From positions 30,423 through 92,624 of the forward strand of contig DJVU01000089.1 of assembly GCA_002441345.1 (NCBI GenBank): DNA of 62,202 nucleotides, written 5' to 3'. This stretch comes from Bacteroidales bacterium UBA6248 (GTDB taxonomy: Bacteria; Bacteroidota; Bacteroidia; Bacteroidales; Lentimicrobiaceae). The notes below the pieces were generated by a model. That model was not told where the DNA came from. It searched no databases and saw only the letters and a program-made list of their open reading frames with translations. How positions within the stretch are numbered: the stretch's first letter is position 1; each line of letters opens with the position of its first letter. Below, in pieces: positions 26,374-35,605 of the stretch. The position numbers were made by a program, and so were the translations under genes.

Positions 26374-26952
26374 ATGAAACGCCTGGCCCTGATTCTTATA
26401 ATTCTGACCGCCTGCTTTGGGCTGCAGGCGCAGCACGAGAGTGTTACCGTACTCAAAGCTAAGGTCATCAACGGCGATACAATCCCTCAGATTTATCTTC
26501 CCGAACTCCGGGTGAAAGGTTATATTATCTACCGCAGCCCCTGGGAACAGCGGAAGTTTGAACGTCTGGTGCGTAACGTCAAAAAAGTGTATCCCTATGC
26601 CCGCCTCGCCGGGATGAAACTCGAGGAATACGGTAACATGATGGCAGGCCTTCCCGAAAAGGAACAAAAAAAATACTACCGCAAAGCGGAAGATGAGCTT
26701 AAAGCCGAATTCGGCAACGAACTGAAAGCCCTTACGTTTACACAGGGTAAAATACTTCTTAAGCTGGTAGACCGGGAGACCGGAAATCCTACCTACAACA
26801 TCGTAAAAGATCTCCGGGGATCGTTCGTAGCTTTCTTCTGGCAAAACCTGAGCAGGATCTTCGGCTACAACCTCAAGGAAAAATACGATCCGCAAGGGAA
26901 AGACCGCGACATTGAGACCATTGTTCTGATGATAGAGAACGGAACCATCTGA
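26374..26952 (+). CDS. Secreted DUF4294 protein
   Basis: A 192-residue protein with a clear signal peptide (MKRLALILIILTACFGLQAQ). The mature part is charged and helical: VKGYIIYRSPWEQRKFERLVRNVKKVYPYARLAG-type opening, then a Lys/Glu-rich middle and TFTQGKILLKLVDRETG. This matches DUF4294, a Bacteroidota-specific family of unknown function. The Cys in the signal (TACFGLQAQ) could be read as a weak lipobox, but the AQ cleavage site is the better fit. It stands alone between clpX and the homogentisate operon. Confidence 0.8.
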   Translation: MKRLALILIILTACFGLQAQHESVTVLKAKVINGDTIPQIYLPELRVKGYIIYRSPWEQRKFERLVRNVKKVYPYARLAGMKLEEYGNMMAGLPEKEQKKYYRKAEDELKAEFGNELKALTFTQGKILLKLVDRETGNPTYNIVKDLRGSFVAFFWQNLSRIFGYNLKEKYDPQGKDRDIETIVLMIENGTI

Positions 26953-27126
26953 GCAGAAATTCCGAATCCTGCCGTCTTGCCCCTGTATAGCACCTGCTGT
27001 TTATTTTAGCTTTCGTGAAGCGCCCAACACTGTTTCCGGGTTGAACATTAGCGCTTCAATCTTGTTGATTAATCGGCAGTTTCGCAATGCTGCCGCACGT
27101 TTTCCGAACGCTAAACCGTTTTTATC

Positions 27127-28284
27127 ATGCCACATTATCATACGTTAGGACATGTTCCGCCCAAGCGGCACACACAGTTCCGCAAACCCGACGGCGGCTT
27201 GTATTCCGAACAACTTGTATCCACCGAAGGCTTCTCGGATGCCTATTCGCTTACGTACCACCTGTATCCTCCAACCGGAGTGCTCAGGGTGGATGCGCCG
27301 GTGGACGTAAAACCCGAAATCGCCCTTCAAAACAATATGCAGCATCGCAGCTTTCAGGGATTTAAAGTTCCTCCGGCCGACGATTACCTGGAGAGTCGCG
27401 TGCCGGTACTGGTGAATAACGACCTTGCAATAGTTCTTGCGGCTCCCCGTAAATCGATGGATGGCTATTTCTTTAAAAATTCGCAGGCTACCGAGATGAT
27501 TTTTGTTCACGAAGGTTCCGGAGTTCTTAAAACCATGTACGGGGAACTTGCATTCGGTTACGGCGATCACCTGATAATTCCCCGCGGGATTATTTACCAG
27601 CTGAGTTTTGATACCCCCGTCAACCGCCTGTTTATCGTTGAATCATACAGTCCCATTCGTTTTCCGAAGCGCTACGTGAACAAACTTGGTCAACTGGAAG
27701 AACATGCCCCTTTCTGTGAGCGCGATATCCGAAAGCCTTCGAAGCTGGTTACCCACGACGAGAAAGGCGATTTTCTGGTAATGATCAAAAAAGAGCATCA
27801 GCTTTTCCCGTACCATTTTGCCTCCCATCCTTTTGATGTGGCAGGATGGGACGGATACCATTATCCATATGCCTTGTCGATTCACGACTTTGAACCAATT
27901 ACCGGGCGAATTCATCAGCCGCCTCCCGTTCATCAGACCTTTGAGGCACACAATTACGTGATGTGTGCATTCGTGCCCAGGCTTTACGATTACCATCCGC
28001 TCAGCATTCCGGTTCCTTACAACCACAGCAACGTGGATTCCGATGAAGTGCTCTATTACGTCGACGGGGATTTTATGAGCAGGAAACACGTGGATCGCGG
28101 ACAAATAACCCTGCATCCTATAGGAATTCCGCACGGCCCGCATCCGGGTACGGTGGAGAAGAGCCTGGGAGCAAAAGAAACGCGTGAACTGGCGGTAATG
28201 GTCGATACTTTCCGGCCGCTCTGGATTACCCGGCAGGCCATGGAGATTGAAGATCCCGCATACCACCGTTCGTGGCTTGAATAA
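27127..28284 (+). CDS. hmgA: Homogentisate 1,2-dioxygenase
   Basis: A 385-residue cupin-fold Fe(II) enzyme that opens the ring of homogentisate with O2 to give maleylacetoacetate. The N-terminus MPHYHTLGHVPPKRHTQFRK is that of the bacterial family. Probable iron ligands are His300 and Glu307 in NHSNVDSDEVLYYV and a His in the IPHGPHPG motif (336 or 339). It is the first gene of an operon with hppD and fahA (gaps of 53 and 41 bases). The start has no obvious Shine-Dalgarno, which is normal for this phylum. Its activity needs oxygen. Confidence 0.93.
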   Translation: MPHYHTLGHVPPKRHTQFRKPDGGLYSEQLVSTEGFSDAYSLTYHLYPPTGVLRVDAPVDVKPEIALQNNMQHRSFQGFKVPPADDYLESRVPVLVNNDLAIVLAAPRKSMDGYFFKNSQATEMIFVHEGSGVLKTMYGELAFGYGDHLIIPRGIIYQLSFDTPVNRLFIVESYSPIRFPKRYVNKLGQLEEHAPFCERDIRKPSKLVTHDEKGDFLVMIKKEHQLFPYHFASHPFDVAGWDGYHYPYALSIHDFEPITGRIHQPPPVHQTFEAHNYVMCAFVPRLYDYHPLSIPVPYNHSNVDSDEVLYYVDGDFMSRKHVDRGQITLHPIGIPHGPHPGTVEKSLGAKETRELAVMVDTFRPLWITRQAMEIEDPAYHRSWLE

Positions 28285-28337
28285 CCGGAGCAAACCTTCG
28301 GATAATCATTTTTAAAAATCTTAACAATCTGAATCAA

Positions 28338-29438
28338 ATGAATACAACCACCGATTTTCTGCCTCTGAATGGCACCGATTATGTTGAATTTTACGTTGGA
28401 AATGCAAAACAGGCAGCTTATTATTACCAGACTGCGTTTGGATTTCAGCCGCTTGCATATGCCGGACTGGAAACAGGATTGAAAGACCGGACTTCCTATG
28501 TGCTGGCACAGGGGAAAATACGATTCGTCTTTACCTCATCGCTGGTGGCCGACAGTCCGGTTGCTCAGCATGCCATGAAGCACGGCGACGGCATCAAAGT
28601 AGTTGCCCTATGGGTCGACGATGCCCGCAAGTCGTGGGAAGAGACAACCAAACGCGGTGCGAAATCATACCTGGAACCCGGGACGGTTAAAGACGAACAT
28701 GGCGAGGTAGTGACTTCGGGCATCCATACGTACGGCGATACCGTGCACGTATTTGTGGAGCGCAGCCGGTACAACGGGCCTTTCCTTCCGGGATTCACGG
28801 CCTGGAATCCGGAATATCGCACACCGGAAACCGGTCTTAAATACGTAGATCACATGGTGGGCAACGTTGGCTGGAATGAGATGAACAAATGGGTGGAGTT
28901 TTATGCCAGTGTGATGGGATTCAACCAGCTGGTTTCGTTTGACGACAAAGATATTTCAACTGAATATACAGCGCTGATGAGCAAAGTGATGACCAACGGC
29001 AACGGCCGCATCAAATTCCCCATCAACGAGCCTGCCGAAGGCAAGAAGCGCTCGCAGGTGGAAGAGTATCTCGATTTCTACGGCGGGAGCGGGGTTCAGC
29101 ACGTTGCCATGGCTACCGATGATATCATTACCACGGTTCGTGACCTCAGAAGCCGCGGAATAGAATTTCTGACCGTACCGGGATCGTATTACGATACCGT
29201 ACTCAACCGGGTCGGAACCATCGATGAGGAACTGATCGCACTTAAAGAACTGGGCATTCTGGTCGACCGCGACGATGAAGGATACCTCCTGCAGATATTC
29301 ACCCGACCCGTGGAAGACCGCCCCACGGTGTTCTATGAAATTATTCAGCGCAAAGGAGCAAAATCGTTCGGTAAGGGCAATTTCAAAGCCCTGTTCGAAG
29401 CCATTGAACTGGAGCAGATCCGGCGCGGAACGCTTTAA
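28338..29438 (+). CDS. hppD: 4-hydroxyphenylpyruvate dioxygenase
   Basis: A 366-residue Fe(II) enzyme that turns 4-hydroxyphenylpyruvate and O2 into homogentisate and CO2. Two vicinal-oxygen-chelate domains are visible (about 12-150 and 165-340). The iron ligands are His172 (YVDHMVGNV), His255 (GVQHVAMAT) and Glu334 (VFYEIIQRKG). It is the second gene of the homogentisate operon and makes the substrate of hmgA. Confidence 0.96.
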   Translation: MNTTTDFLPLNGTDYVEFYVGNAKQAAYYYQTAFGFQPLAYAGLETGLKDRTSYVLAQGKIRFVFTSSLVADSPVAQHAMKHGDGIKVVALWVDDARKSWEETTKRGAKSYLEPGTVKDEHGEVVTSGIHTYGDTVHVFVERSRYNGPFLPGFTAWNPEYRTPETGLKYVDHMVGNVGWNEMNKWVEFYASVMGFNQLVSFDDKDISTEYTALMSKVMTNGNGRIKFPINEPAEGKKRSQVEEYLDFYGGSGVQHVAMATDDIITTVRDLRSRGIEFLTVPGSYYDTVLNRVGTIDEELIALKELGILVDRDDEGYLLQIFTRPVEDRPTVFYEIIQRKGAKSFGKGNFKALFEAIELEQIRRGTL

Positions 29439-29479
29439 TCGGAAAATATCGGAGAGCGAACGTAAAAAAGAATAATAAT

Positions 29480-30739
29480 ATGATGATAAAATCCTGGGTT
29501 CCCATCCCGGAAGAAAGTGATTTTCCGCTCGAAAACCTGCCTTATGGCATTGCCCGTGCCGGCGGTAATACATTTGCCGTTACGCGAATTGGCGATACCG
29601 TGGCAGATCTGAGCAAGCTGTATGAACTCGGTTTGTTCAGCAATACGGATGTTGATTTTAAAGGGGTTTTTACCCAATCCGTTCTGAATGATTTTATTGC
29701 GCTGGGGCGGGATGTCCACCGGAAATTCAGGAAACGTCTTCAGGAAATTTTCAGTACGGAACATACACCGGATAATGACCTGAAGCGTAAGATCGAATTA
29801 TCGGCATTGCTGCCCGCCGGGGAAGTGGAAATGCTTATGCCGGTGAAGGTTACCGATTACACTGACTTTTATTCAAGCATCGAACACGCGACAAATGTTG
29901 GCAGAATGTTCCGTGATCCTGCAAATGCCCTGCTTCCGAACTGGAGGCATCTGCCCGTTGGATATCACGGAAGGGCATCGTCTATCGTGGTTTCCGGGGC
30001 CGGTATTCATCGTCCCGTTGGACAAACCATGCCCGCAGGAGCAGAGACTCCCGTATTCGGGCCAAGCAAAATGCTCGATTTCGAGCTGGAAATGGCTTTC
30101 GTTGTCGGTCGCGGTACGGAGCTCGGGGAAAGTGTAAAAGCTAAGGAAGCAGAGGACTATATTTTTGGATTTCTGCTGTTCAACGATTTGTCGGCGCGCG
30201 ACATACAGTCGTGGGAATACGTTCCCCTCGGGCCATTTCTTTCAAAGAACTTCGGTTCAGTGGTTTCACCATGGATTGTTACTCTGGATGCTCTGGAGCC
30301 ATTCAGAGTGGCCGGCCCCGTTCAGGATCCGGAAGTTCTTCCATATCTGCAAACCAGTGGATTAAGGAATTTCGACATAAACCTGGAGGTTTTTATTCAG
30401 CCCGGAGATGGCAGAGAGAGCCTGGTTTGCCGGTCGAACTTCAGGCATATGTACTGGAATGTCTGCCAGCAACTGGCACATCACACGGTAAACGGATGCA
30501 ACATCACCACCGGCGACCTTTATGCTTCGGGAACCATCAGCGGTCCGGAGCCCGGCTCGTATGGCTCGATGCTCGAACTTACCTGGCGCGGAACAAAGCC
30601 GCTGAAGCTTGCCGGCGGAGAAGAGCGAAAGTTTATCGATGACGGCGATGCCATTATTTTGCGCGGGTATGCTGCGAAGACCGGTCTTCGAATCGGATTC
30701 GGGGAGTGCCGGGTAAATATACTGCCGGCAAAATTCTGA
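29480..30739 (+). CDS. fahA: Fumarylacetoacetase
   Basis: A 419-residue hydrolase that splits fumarylacetoacetate to fumarate and acetoacetate, ending the homogentisate pathway. The N-terminal SH3-like domain begins SWVPIPEESDFPLENLPYGI. The catalytic domain has DFYSSIEHATNVGRMFR, LPVGYHGRASS (with the catalytic His) and MLDFELEMAFVVG (metal-binding Glu pair), then NDLSARDIQSWEYVPLGPF. The maleylacetoacetate isomerase that should supply its substrate is not in this operon. Confidence 0.96.
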   Translation: MMIKSWVPIPEESDFPLENLPYGIARAGGNTFAVTRIGDTVADLSKLYELGLFSNTDVDFKGVFTQSVLNDFIALGRDVHRKFRKRLQEIFSTEHTPDNDLKRKIELSALLPAGEVEMLMPVKVTDYTDFYSSIEHATNVGRMFRDPANALLPNWRHLPVGYHGRASSIVVSGAGIHRPVGQTMPAGAETPVFGPSKMLDFELEMAFVVGRGTELGESVKAKEAEDYIFGFLLFNDLSARDIQSWEYVPLGPFLSKNFGSVVSPWIVTLDALEPFRVAGPVQDPEVLPYLQTSGLRNFDINLEVFIQPGDGRESLVCRSNFRHMYWNVCQQLAHHTVNGCNITTGDLYASGTISGPEPGSYGSMLELTWRGTKPLKLAGGEERKFIDDGDAIILRGYAAKTGLRIGFGECRVNILPAKF

Positions 30740-30808
30740 ATCCGGCGCTGTAAGGGTATCCGGAAGTAGGTCACCAATCGATATAAAATCAGGAAAAGCA
30801 ACATTTTT

Positions 30809-31705
30809 ATGTTTAAAACCATCAATCCGTCCGATATTCCGCATGCTATGCTGCACAAGCTGATGCTTGGGGCTATCGCACCCAGACCGATTGCTTTTGC
30901 CAGTACCATTGATGCCAAAGGCCGGCCGAACCTGGCGCCCTTCAGTTTTTTCAATGCGTTCGGCGTTAATCCGGCTACCATCATTTTCAGCCCGTCGCGA
31001 AGGGGCCGGGACAATACAACCAAGGATACGTTTAATAACATCCGGGAGATTCCTGAGGTGGTGATCAACGCGGTTACCTTCTCTATGGTGGAGCAGGTAA
31101 GCCTTGCAAGTACGGAGTTTCCCGCCGGCATAAGTGAGTTTGAAAAGGCTGGTTTCACGCCTCTGGCATCCGAAGTGGTACGGCCGTTCAGGGTAAAGGA
31201 ATCTCCGGTTCAGTGGGAGTGTAAGGTTCGCAATGTTATTGAAACCGGAAACGGGGGAGGCGCTGCAAATCTGGTAATCTGCGACGTGGTAAGGTTTCAT
31301 GCCGATGAACGTTTTCTTACTTCCGAGGGATTAATTAACACCCGGATGATCGATCTGGTGGGAAGAATGGGTGGAAATTACTATGTAAGGGCAAACGGAC
31401 AGGCGCTTTTTGAAGTGGAGAAACCCCTCGATAAGCCTGCACTGGGAATTGACGGTCTGCCCGCTTCGCTGCGGCACAGCCCGGTGCTGACCGGCAATGA
31501 ACTCGGTAAACTCGGTTCCGTTGAAGCTGCACCAGGTCCGGACGAACTGCTGCAGGCTTCGGCCGATGCCGATGTGAAAGCCATCATGGAAACAGAAATC
31601 CTGACTGCAGATGCCCGGCTTGAAAAGCTGCACCTGCTGATCCGCCGCTATCTGGCGGATGGCAGAAAGCGTGAAGCACTGGCTGCAGGATACCTGTTTC
31701 CCTGA
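30809..31705 (+). CDS. Flavin reductase-like FMN-binding protein
   Basis: A 298-residue protein of the flavin reductase-like (DIM6/NTAB) family. The core is at about 20-200, with APRPIAFASTIDAKGRPNLAPFS-type opening, NPATIIFSPSR and WECKVRNVIE. The ~90 residues after it (ending KREALAAGYLF) are helical and not part of the usual domain. It probably binds FMN. As the fourth gene of the homogentisate operon, 69 bases after fahA, it may act in aromatic turnover, but no specific reaction can be named from sequence. Confidence 0.85.
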   Translation: MFKTINPSDIPHAMLHKLMLGAIAPRPIAFASTIDAKGRPNLAPFSFFNAFGVNPATIIFSPSRRGRDNTTKDTFNNIREIPEVVINAVTFSMVEQVSLASTEFPAGISEFEKAGFTPLASEVVRPFRVKESPVQWECKVRNVIETGNGGGAANLVICDVVRFHADERFLTSEGLINTRMIDLVGRMGGNYYVRANGQALFEVEKPLDKPALGIDGLPASLRHSPVLTGNELGKLGSVEAAPGPDELLQASADADVKAIMETEILTADARLEKLHLLIRRYLADGRKREALAAGYLFP

Positions 31706-31790
31706 TTATTCCTTCGATTCATGCATTGTTTTCCATCCGGAAAATAAATAAATGCTGCTGGTATCTGAGTTATCAAAGAAAATAGGAATT

Positions 31791-32231
31791 ATGAATATCC
31801 CTGTAAATGAAAATGCCCCTGTGAAGTCAGGAAGCCGGATTGAAATTAATGCCCCGGCCGGTACAGTCTGGGAAATGCTTACGGACATAAACAACTGGTC
31901 AAAGTGGCAAAAGGCTGTTACGGAAACAACGGTCCGCGGAGAAATTAAGGAGGGGACAAAATTTGAATGGAAGGCAGGGGGACTTTCGTTTAATTCAGAA
32001 ATTCATACGGTAAAACCGATGTTAATGTTTGGCTGGACGGGTACCACCATTGGTACCAGTGCTATACATAACTGGACCTTTGAAGAACAAGGAAACAAAA
32101 CAATCGTAACGGTAGAAGAAAGCCTTCAGGGATTACTCCCGGGATTATTCCGCGCTTATTTTCAGAAAAATCTCGACAAGGGAGTAATTACCAGTCTGGA
32201 GGAGCTGAAAGCAGCATCGGAAGCTGTATAA
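31791..32231 (+). CDS. SRPBCC-fold (polyketide cyclase-like) protein
   Basis: A 146-residue protein with the START/SRPBCC pattern: an INAPAGTVWEMLTDINNWSKW opening, VKPMLMFGWTGT in the beta sheet and a C-terminal helix after TVEESLQGLLPG. I chose the ATG at 31791 because AGGA lies five to six bases upstream; an in-frame ATG at 31752 would add 13 residues. Such proteins bind small hydrophobic ligands. It ends the homogentisate operon and is followed by a terminator. A role in aromatic catabolism is only suggested by position. Confidence 0.75.
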   Translation: MNIPVNENAPVKSGSRIEINAPAGTVWEMLTDINNWSKWQKAVTETTVRGEIKEGTKFEWKAGGLSFNSEIHTVKPMLMFGWTGTTIGTSAIHNWTFEEQGNKTIVTVEESLQGLLPGLFRAYFQKNLDKGVITSLEELKAASEAV

Positions 32232-32327
32232 CTGCAACGTGTGATATACAGCTTTTGGCGCAGGAAGCGAAATCGTTATACGTTTTGCTGTACCGGAATC
32301 GTTAGTTGCCGCCATAAATTTCGGGAC

Positions 32328-32357
32328 AAAAAAAACCCGGCTCACACAACCGGGTTT
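32328..32357. terminator. Bidirectional terminator between convergent operons
   Basis: AAACCCGG (32333-32340) pairs with CCGGGTTT (32350-32357) around a 9-base loop. The A run at 32328-32335 becomes a T run on the minus strand, so it terminates the HmuY-like operon well, while TTTCTTTG on the plus strand serves the homogentisate operon. Confidence 0.8.
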
Positions 32358-32388
32358 CTTTGTCACACACATTTATATTGGATTATAG

Positions 32389-33414
32389 TCAGAGTCTCTG
32401 ATATTCGAATTTAGGGTAGCCTTTCTTACCCTGGTTATTGTAGAAATCGATGAACCGGAGTTTGTATAAAATACCGCGGCTGTCGCGGATTACATAGCTC
32501 AGCCCCGGTCTGGCTGTGTAGGTGATATTTCCGGATGTAACGTCTCCGTTGATTTCTTTCCAGTTGTAGCCAATAATATCGCGCCGGGCCGAGAGCTGAA
32601 GGTTTTCGGCTATTTCGCGTGTGATTTCCCCGAAAGAATACGAGGTGTCGGGAATGGCTTTTACCAGGGTGTCGTTTAGTAATACTCCGTTCACAAGATA
32701 AGGATAGGGCTCGCCGGTATTGGTGAAGAGCAGGGTAGTGTAGGTTGTAAAATGCAGATCCCATTCAATGGAGGGAGGTTCAATCTGCGGGTTGTTAACG
32801 CCCTTGTCGAACGATACGGATACGAAGCGTCTCGAAGTTTCTCTCTGTATGGTGAATTCGCGTTCCTGAGAACCGTCGGGTCTGGCGATGCGAAGATTGA
32901 CATTTCCGGTTAAGGGGTCGATGCCGGGCAGAATTTTAAGATATCCCCGGGGCATCCCTTCGGCATCAATTCCGCGGTCTATCAGCAGTACTTCTCCGGT
33001 TCCTGTATATCTTCCGGCTTCATACTTCCACCAGGTTCCGATGGCATTGCTGTCGGGTATTCCCGATGACTGATCGAATAACCATTCGCGGCCCTGAGTT
33101 GTAAGCGGTTCATTGAAATCGTAGACACCGGTATGTGCTGCATACATGAACAAAGAGGTATTGAGCCGGAGGGTGTAATTACCGGGTTCGGTACTCAGTA
33201 GCAGATCGTATTCGCTTCGTTCATTGGAAGATACTATGCCGCCGGCCGAGAAGCTGAAGTATGCCTGCAGGGTATAATCGGGCAGCATTTCGATGGTTAC
33301 CGTTTCAACGTTGCCGGGCTTTTGAGGTACAACAATTTCGTCTTCCTTAAAGCAGGAAGAGAGTAAGAGCAAAAGTGCCAGCAACAGGCTGTTATTTTTT
33401 AGATTCCGGTTCAT
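32389..33414 (-). CDS. HmuY-like outer-membrane lipoprotein
   Basis: A 341-residue lipoprotein (lipobox LLSSC in the first 21 residues). The C-terminal half resembles the HmuY heme-binding family: EWDLHFTTYTT, YPYLVNGVLLNDT, IGYNWKEING and a final YKLRFIDFYNNQG strand. The same series of motifs occurs in the 411-residue protein two genes upstream, so the two are related. Its start overlaps the TonB receptor stop by 23 bases, which ties them together. It probably binds heme or another iron/metal ligand on the cell surface and passes it to the receptor. Ligand residues cannot be named from sequence. Confidence 0.75.
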   Translation of the reverse strand: MNRNLKNNSLLLALLLLLSSCFKEDEIVVPQKPGNVETVTIEMLPDYTLQAYFSFSAGGIVSSNERSEYDLLLSTEPGNYTLRLNTSLFMYAAHTGVYDFNEPLTTQGREWLFDQSSGIPDSNAIGTWWKYEAGRYTGTGEVLLIDRGIDAEGMPRGYLKILPGIDPLTGNVNLRIARPDGSQEREFTIQRETSRRFVSVSFDKGVNNPQIEPPSIEWDLHFTTYTTLLFTNTGEPYPYLVNGVLLNDTLVKAIPDTSYSFGEITREIAENLQLSARRDIIGYNWKEINGDVTSGNITYTARPGLSYVIRDSRGILYKLRFIDFYNNQGKKGYPKFEYQRL

Positions 33415-35605
33415 CTTTGGTAATTGAGTAGGAAAGTTTCAGAAAGAACGTCCGGCCCCAGGCTACGGGTACGTTGCCACCGCCGGATGAGTGCACGCCT
33501 CCGCTTCCGCCGATGGATGTAATGTTGGTGACATCAAACAGGTTACGAACCCCTGCATTTACCGAAAGCCGTTTGTTAAAATAGGATTTTAAAACCGTAA
33601 GGTCAAGATTGTGATAGGCATCTATAAATCCTTCGGTCAGTTCACCCGCAGAATCCATGTAGATGCGCGTGGTTTTGCCGGTGTACTTGTAGATGGCGGT
33701 AATATGCAGGTCGCGCTTTTCGATGCGGCAGGTGATTTCGGAGGTCACTTCGGGCGACCAGTACAGTTTAACCGGTCTGGAATTCTGCAGCAGGCTCGAT
33801 TTTCCCGTATTTCCCCATCCCAGACGGAAGTCAAACATGGGATACAGCGATGAGCGAATGCTTCCCGAATAGCCCATTGTGCGTGTAAAGTCCTGATTGA
33901 AATAGGTGTATGATCCATCGCCGGTTTCGGCAAGTGTTATTCCGTCCTCGATGTTATTCAGGAAAAAGCGACCCTCCACCTCGGTGGCATACGTTATCTT
34001 TTCTATGCGATGGGTGAGCTGGAACTGCAGATGGTTTGAGTTCTCGGGTTTAAGATCCGGATTCCCGGTTATGTTATGGTTTACATCCACAAAATAAAGA
34101 TAAAGCTCTTTAAGCGACGGAGCCCTGAACCCGTTTGAGTAGGATGCCCTGAGCTGGAATCCTTTCCAGGGGCCTCCTTTGGCGTGCAGTGCATAAATCA
34201 GCGGGGAGCTGAACCTGCTGTTCCAGGCATACCGGAATCCGGGCTGCAGTGAAAGCCAGTCGGCTGGCAGCAGCTGGAAGGTTGAAAAACCTGCAACATC
34301 GGCTATGTTCTGGTTCTGGTTGCCGATACGCTCGCCGGTTGCCCATTCCACATTGGCATCGTATCCGAACTGCGTGCTGAAAAGTCCGTTTTCGCTGCGG
34401 TAAGCATACATAGAACGCGAAAGGAAGGATCCGAAGCCGGTGGTGTCGTATTCTGTGGGTGTTTTTTCGGGTATGGTAAGGTCATTGTAATAAAGGGTTC
34501 TTACCCTTTGGTAAAACGAAAGCGAGTTTGCCGAAGTAAACGGATTTGATCCCCTGGTGGAAAAGTCGGCTTTGGCCGTAAGCCTTCGGGTAGAAAAGTG
34601 ATTATCAAATGCTTTTTCGAAATAGGGGGGAAGCAGGTTGCCTCGCACGAGCAGCAGTTCATCGAATCCCGTAAGACGGGTTTTCAGGTGTATCTTTTTA
34701 AGTGCCAGGCTGTAGCTGGCTTCGGCATTTAGCTGCCGCTTGGGTTTCCAGAGCGAGGTTCGTCCATCCTCTAACGGGGAATAACCTCCGAAAAAGTTTC
34801 TTCCGCCCTGAAGTCCAAAGGAGTGTTTGCCCTTGCGCATGCTGAAACCGCCGTCGAAGTTGATAACACCAACCGATTCAAGATACGTACCGGCGTTGGC
34901 AGTAATGCTGTTGCCCGGAAGTTCCATGGGAATGATGTTGACGACTCCGGCCATGGCGTTGCTGCCGTAAATTACCGACATCGGTCCCTCGATAATCTCA
35001 ACCTGGCGGGCATTCTGAAGGTTTATCTGACTGAGGTCGATGCTGCCGTTAAGCCTCCCGATAACGGGTACACCGTCCACAAGTATTTTAACGTGCTCGC
35101 CCGAAAGTCCCTGCAGGCTCATTCCTGTGCCCAGGGATGCATCCTGACTGAAGCGGACATTCATCTGATTTCTCAGTAATCCTGCCAGATCGGGCGATGC
35201 CGACCTTCTGAGCTGCAATTGGTTGATGACATTTACACGGTATAGCGAGCGTTCCGAACTACCGGGATTGTATTGTGCCGTTACAACAACTTCGTCGAGC
35301 GAAAACACCTCGGGAAGCATACGCAGCAAAGGCTCGTCACCGGGAGAGAGCGTGTCGGTAAGCGTTTGATAGCCTACAAACGACGCCTGAAAAATAGTGG
35401 TTCGGTTCAGGATGTACCGGATTTCTCCTTCCATGCCTGTAACGAAATACCGCGGTGCTGTTGTTCCGGATTCCGTCGCTTTTACGTGGGCAAAAGCAAC
35501 AGGCTTGCCTGTACGCGCGTCAACCACACGTACAGGCAATTCCTGAGCCATTCCCGCAAAGGGAAGTAAAAGAGCAATGAAGAGTTGTAACAGTATTTTT
35601 GTCAT
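33392..35605 (-). CDS. TonB-dependent outer-membrane receptor (HmuR-like)
   Basis: A 737-residue receptor. A signal peptide (ending AGMAQ) is followed by a carboxypeptidase-regulatory-like domain (about 22-110), then the plug with VKILVDGVPVIGR and IEIIEGPMSVIYGSNAMAGVVNII, and a 22-stranded barrel. YSNGFRAPSLKELY and NPDLKPENSNHLQFQL are conserved barrel motifs. HmuY-like proteins on either side suggest heme or metal uptake. The start overlaps the upstream gene's stop (TAATG). Confidence 0.92.
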   Translation of the reverse strand: MTKILLQLFIALLLPFAGMAQELPVRVVDARTGKPVAFAHVKATESGTTAPRYFVTGMEGEIRYILNRTTIFQASFVGYQTLTDTLSPGDEPLLRMLPEVFSLDEVVVTAQYNPGSSERSLYRVNVINQLQLRRSASPDLAGLLRNQMNVRFSQDASLGTGMSLQGLSGEHVKILVDGVPVIGRLNGSIDLSQINLQNARQVEIIEGPMSVIYGSNAMAGVVNIIPMELPGNSITANAGTYLESVGVINFDGGFSMRKGKHSFGLQGGRNFFGGYSPLEDGRTSLWKPKRQLNAEASYSLALKKIHLKTRLTGFDELLLVRGNLLPPYFEKAFDNHFSTRRLTAKADFSTRGSNPFTSANSLSFYQRVRTLYYNDLTIPEKTPTEYDTTGFGSFLSRSMYAYRSENGLFSTQFGYDANVEWATGERIGNQNQNIADVAGFSTFQLLPADWLSLQPGFRYAWNSRFSSPLIYALHAKGGPWKGFQLRASYSNGFRAPSLKELYLYFVDVNHNITGNPDLKPENSNHLQFQLTHRIEKITYATEVEGRFFLNNIEDGITLAETGDGSYTYFNQDFTRTMGYSGSIRSSLYPMFDFRLGWGNTGKSSLLQNSRPVKLYWSPEVTSEITCRIEKRDLHITAIYKYTGKTTRIYMDSAGELTEGFIDAYHNLDLTVLKSYFNKRLSVNAGVRNLFDVTNITSIGGSGGVHSSGGGNVPVAWGRTFFLKLSYSITKDEPESKK

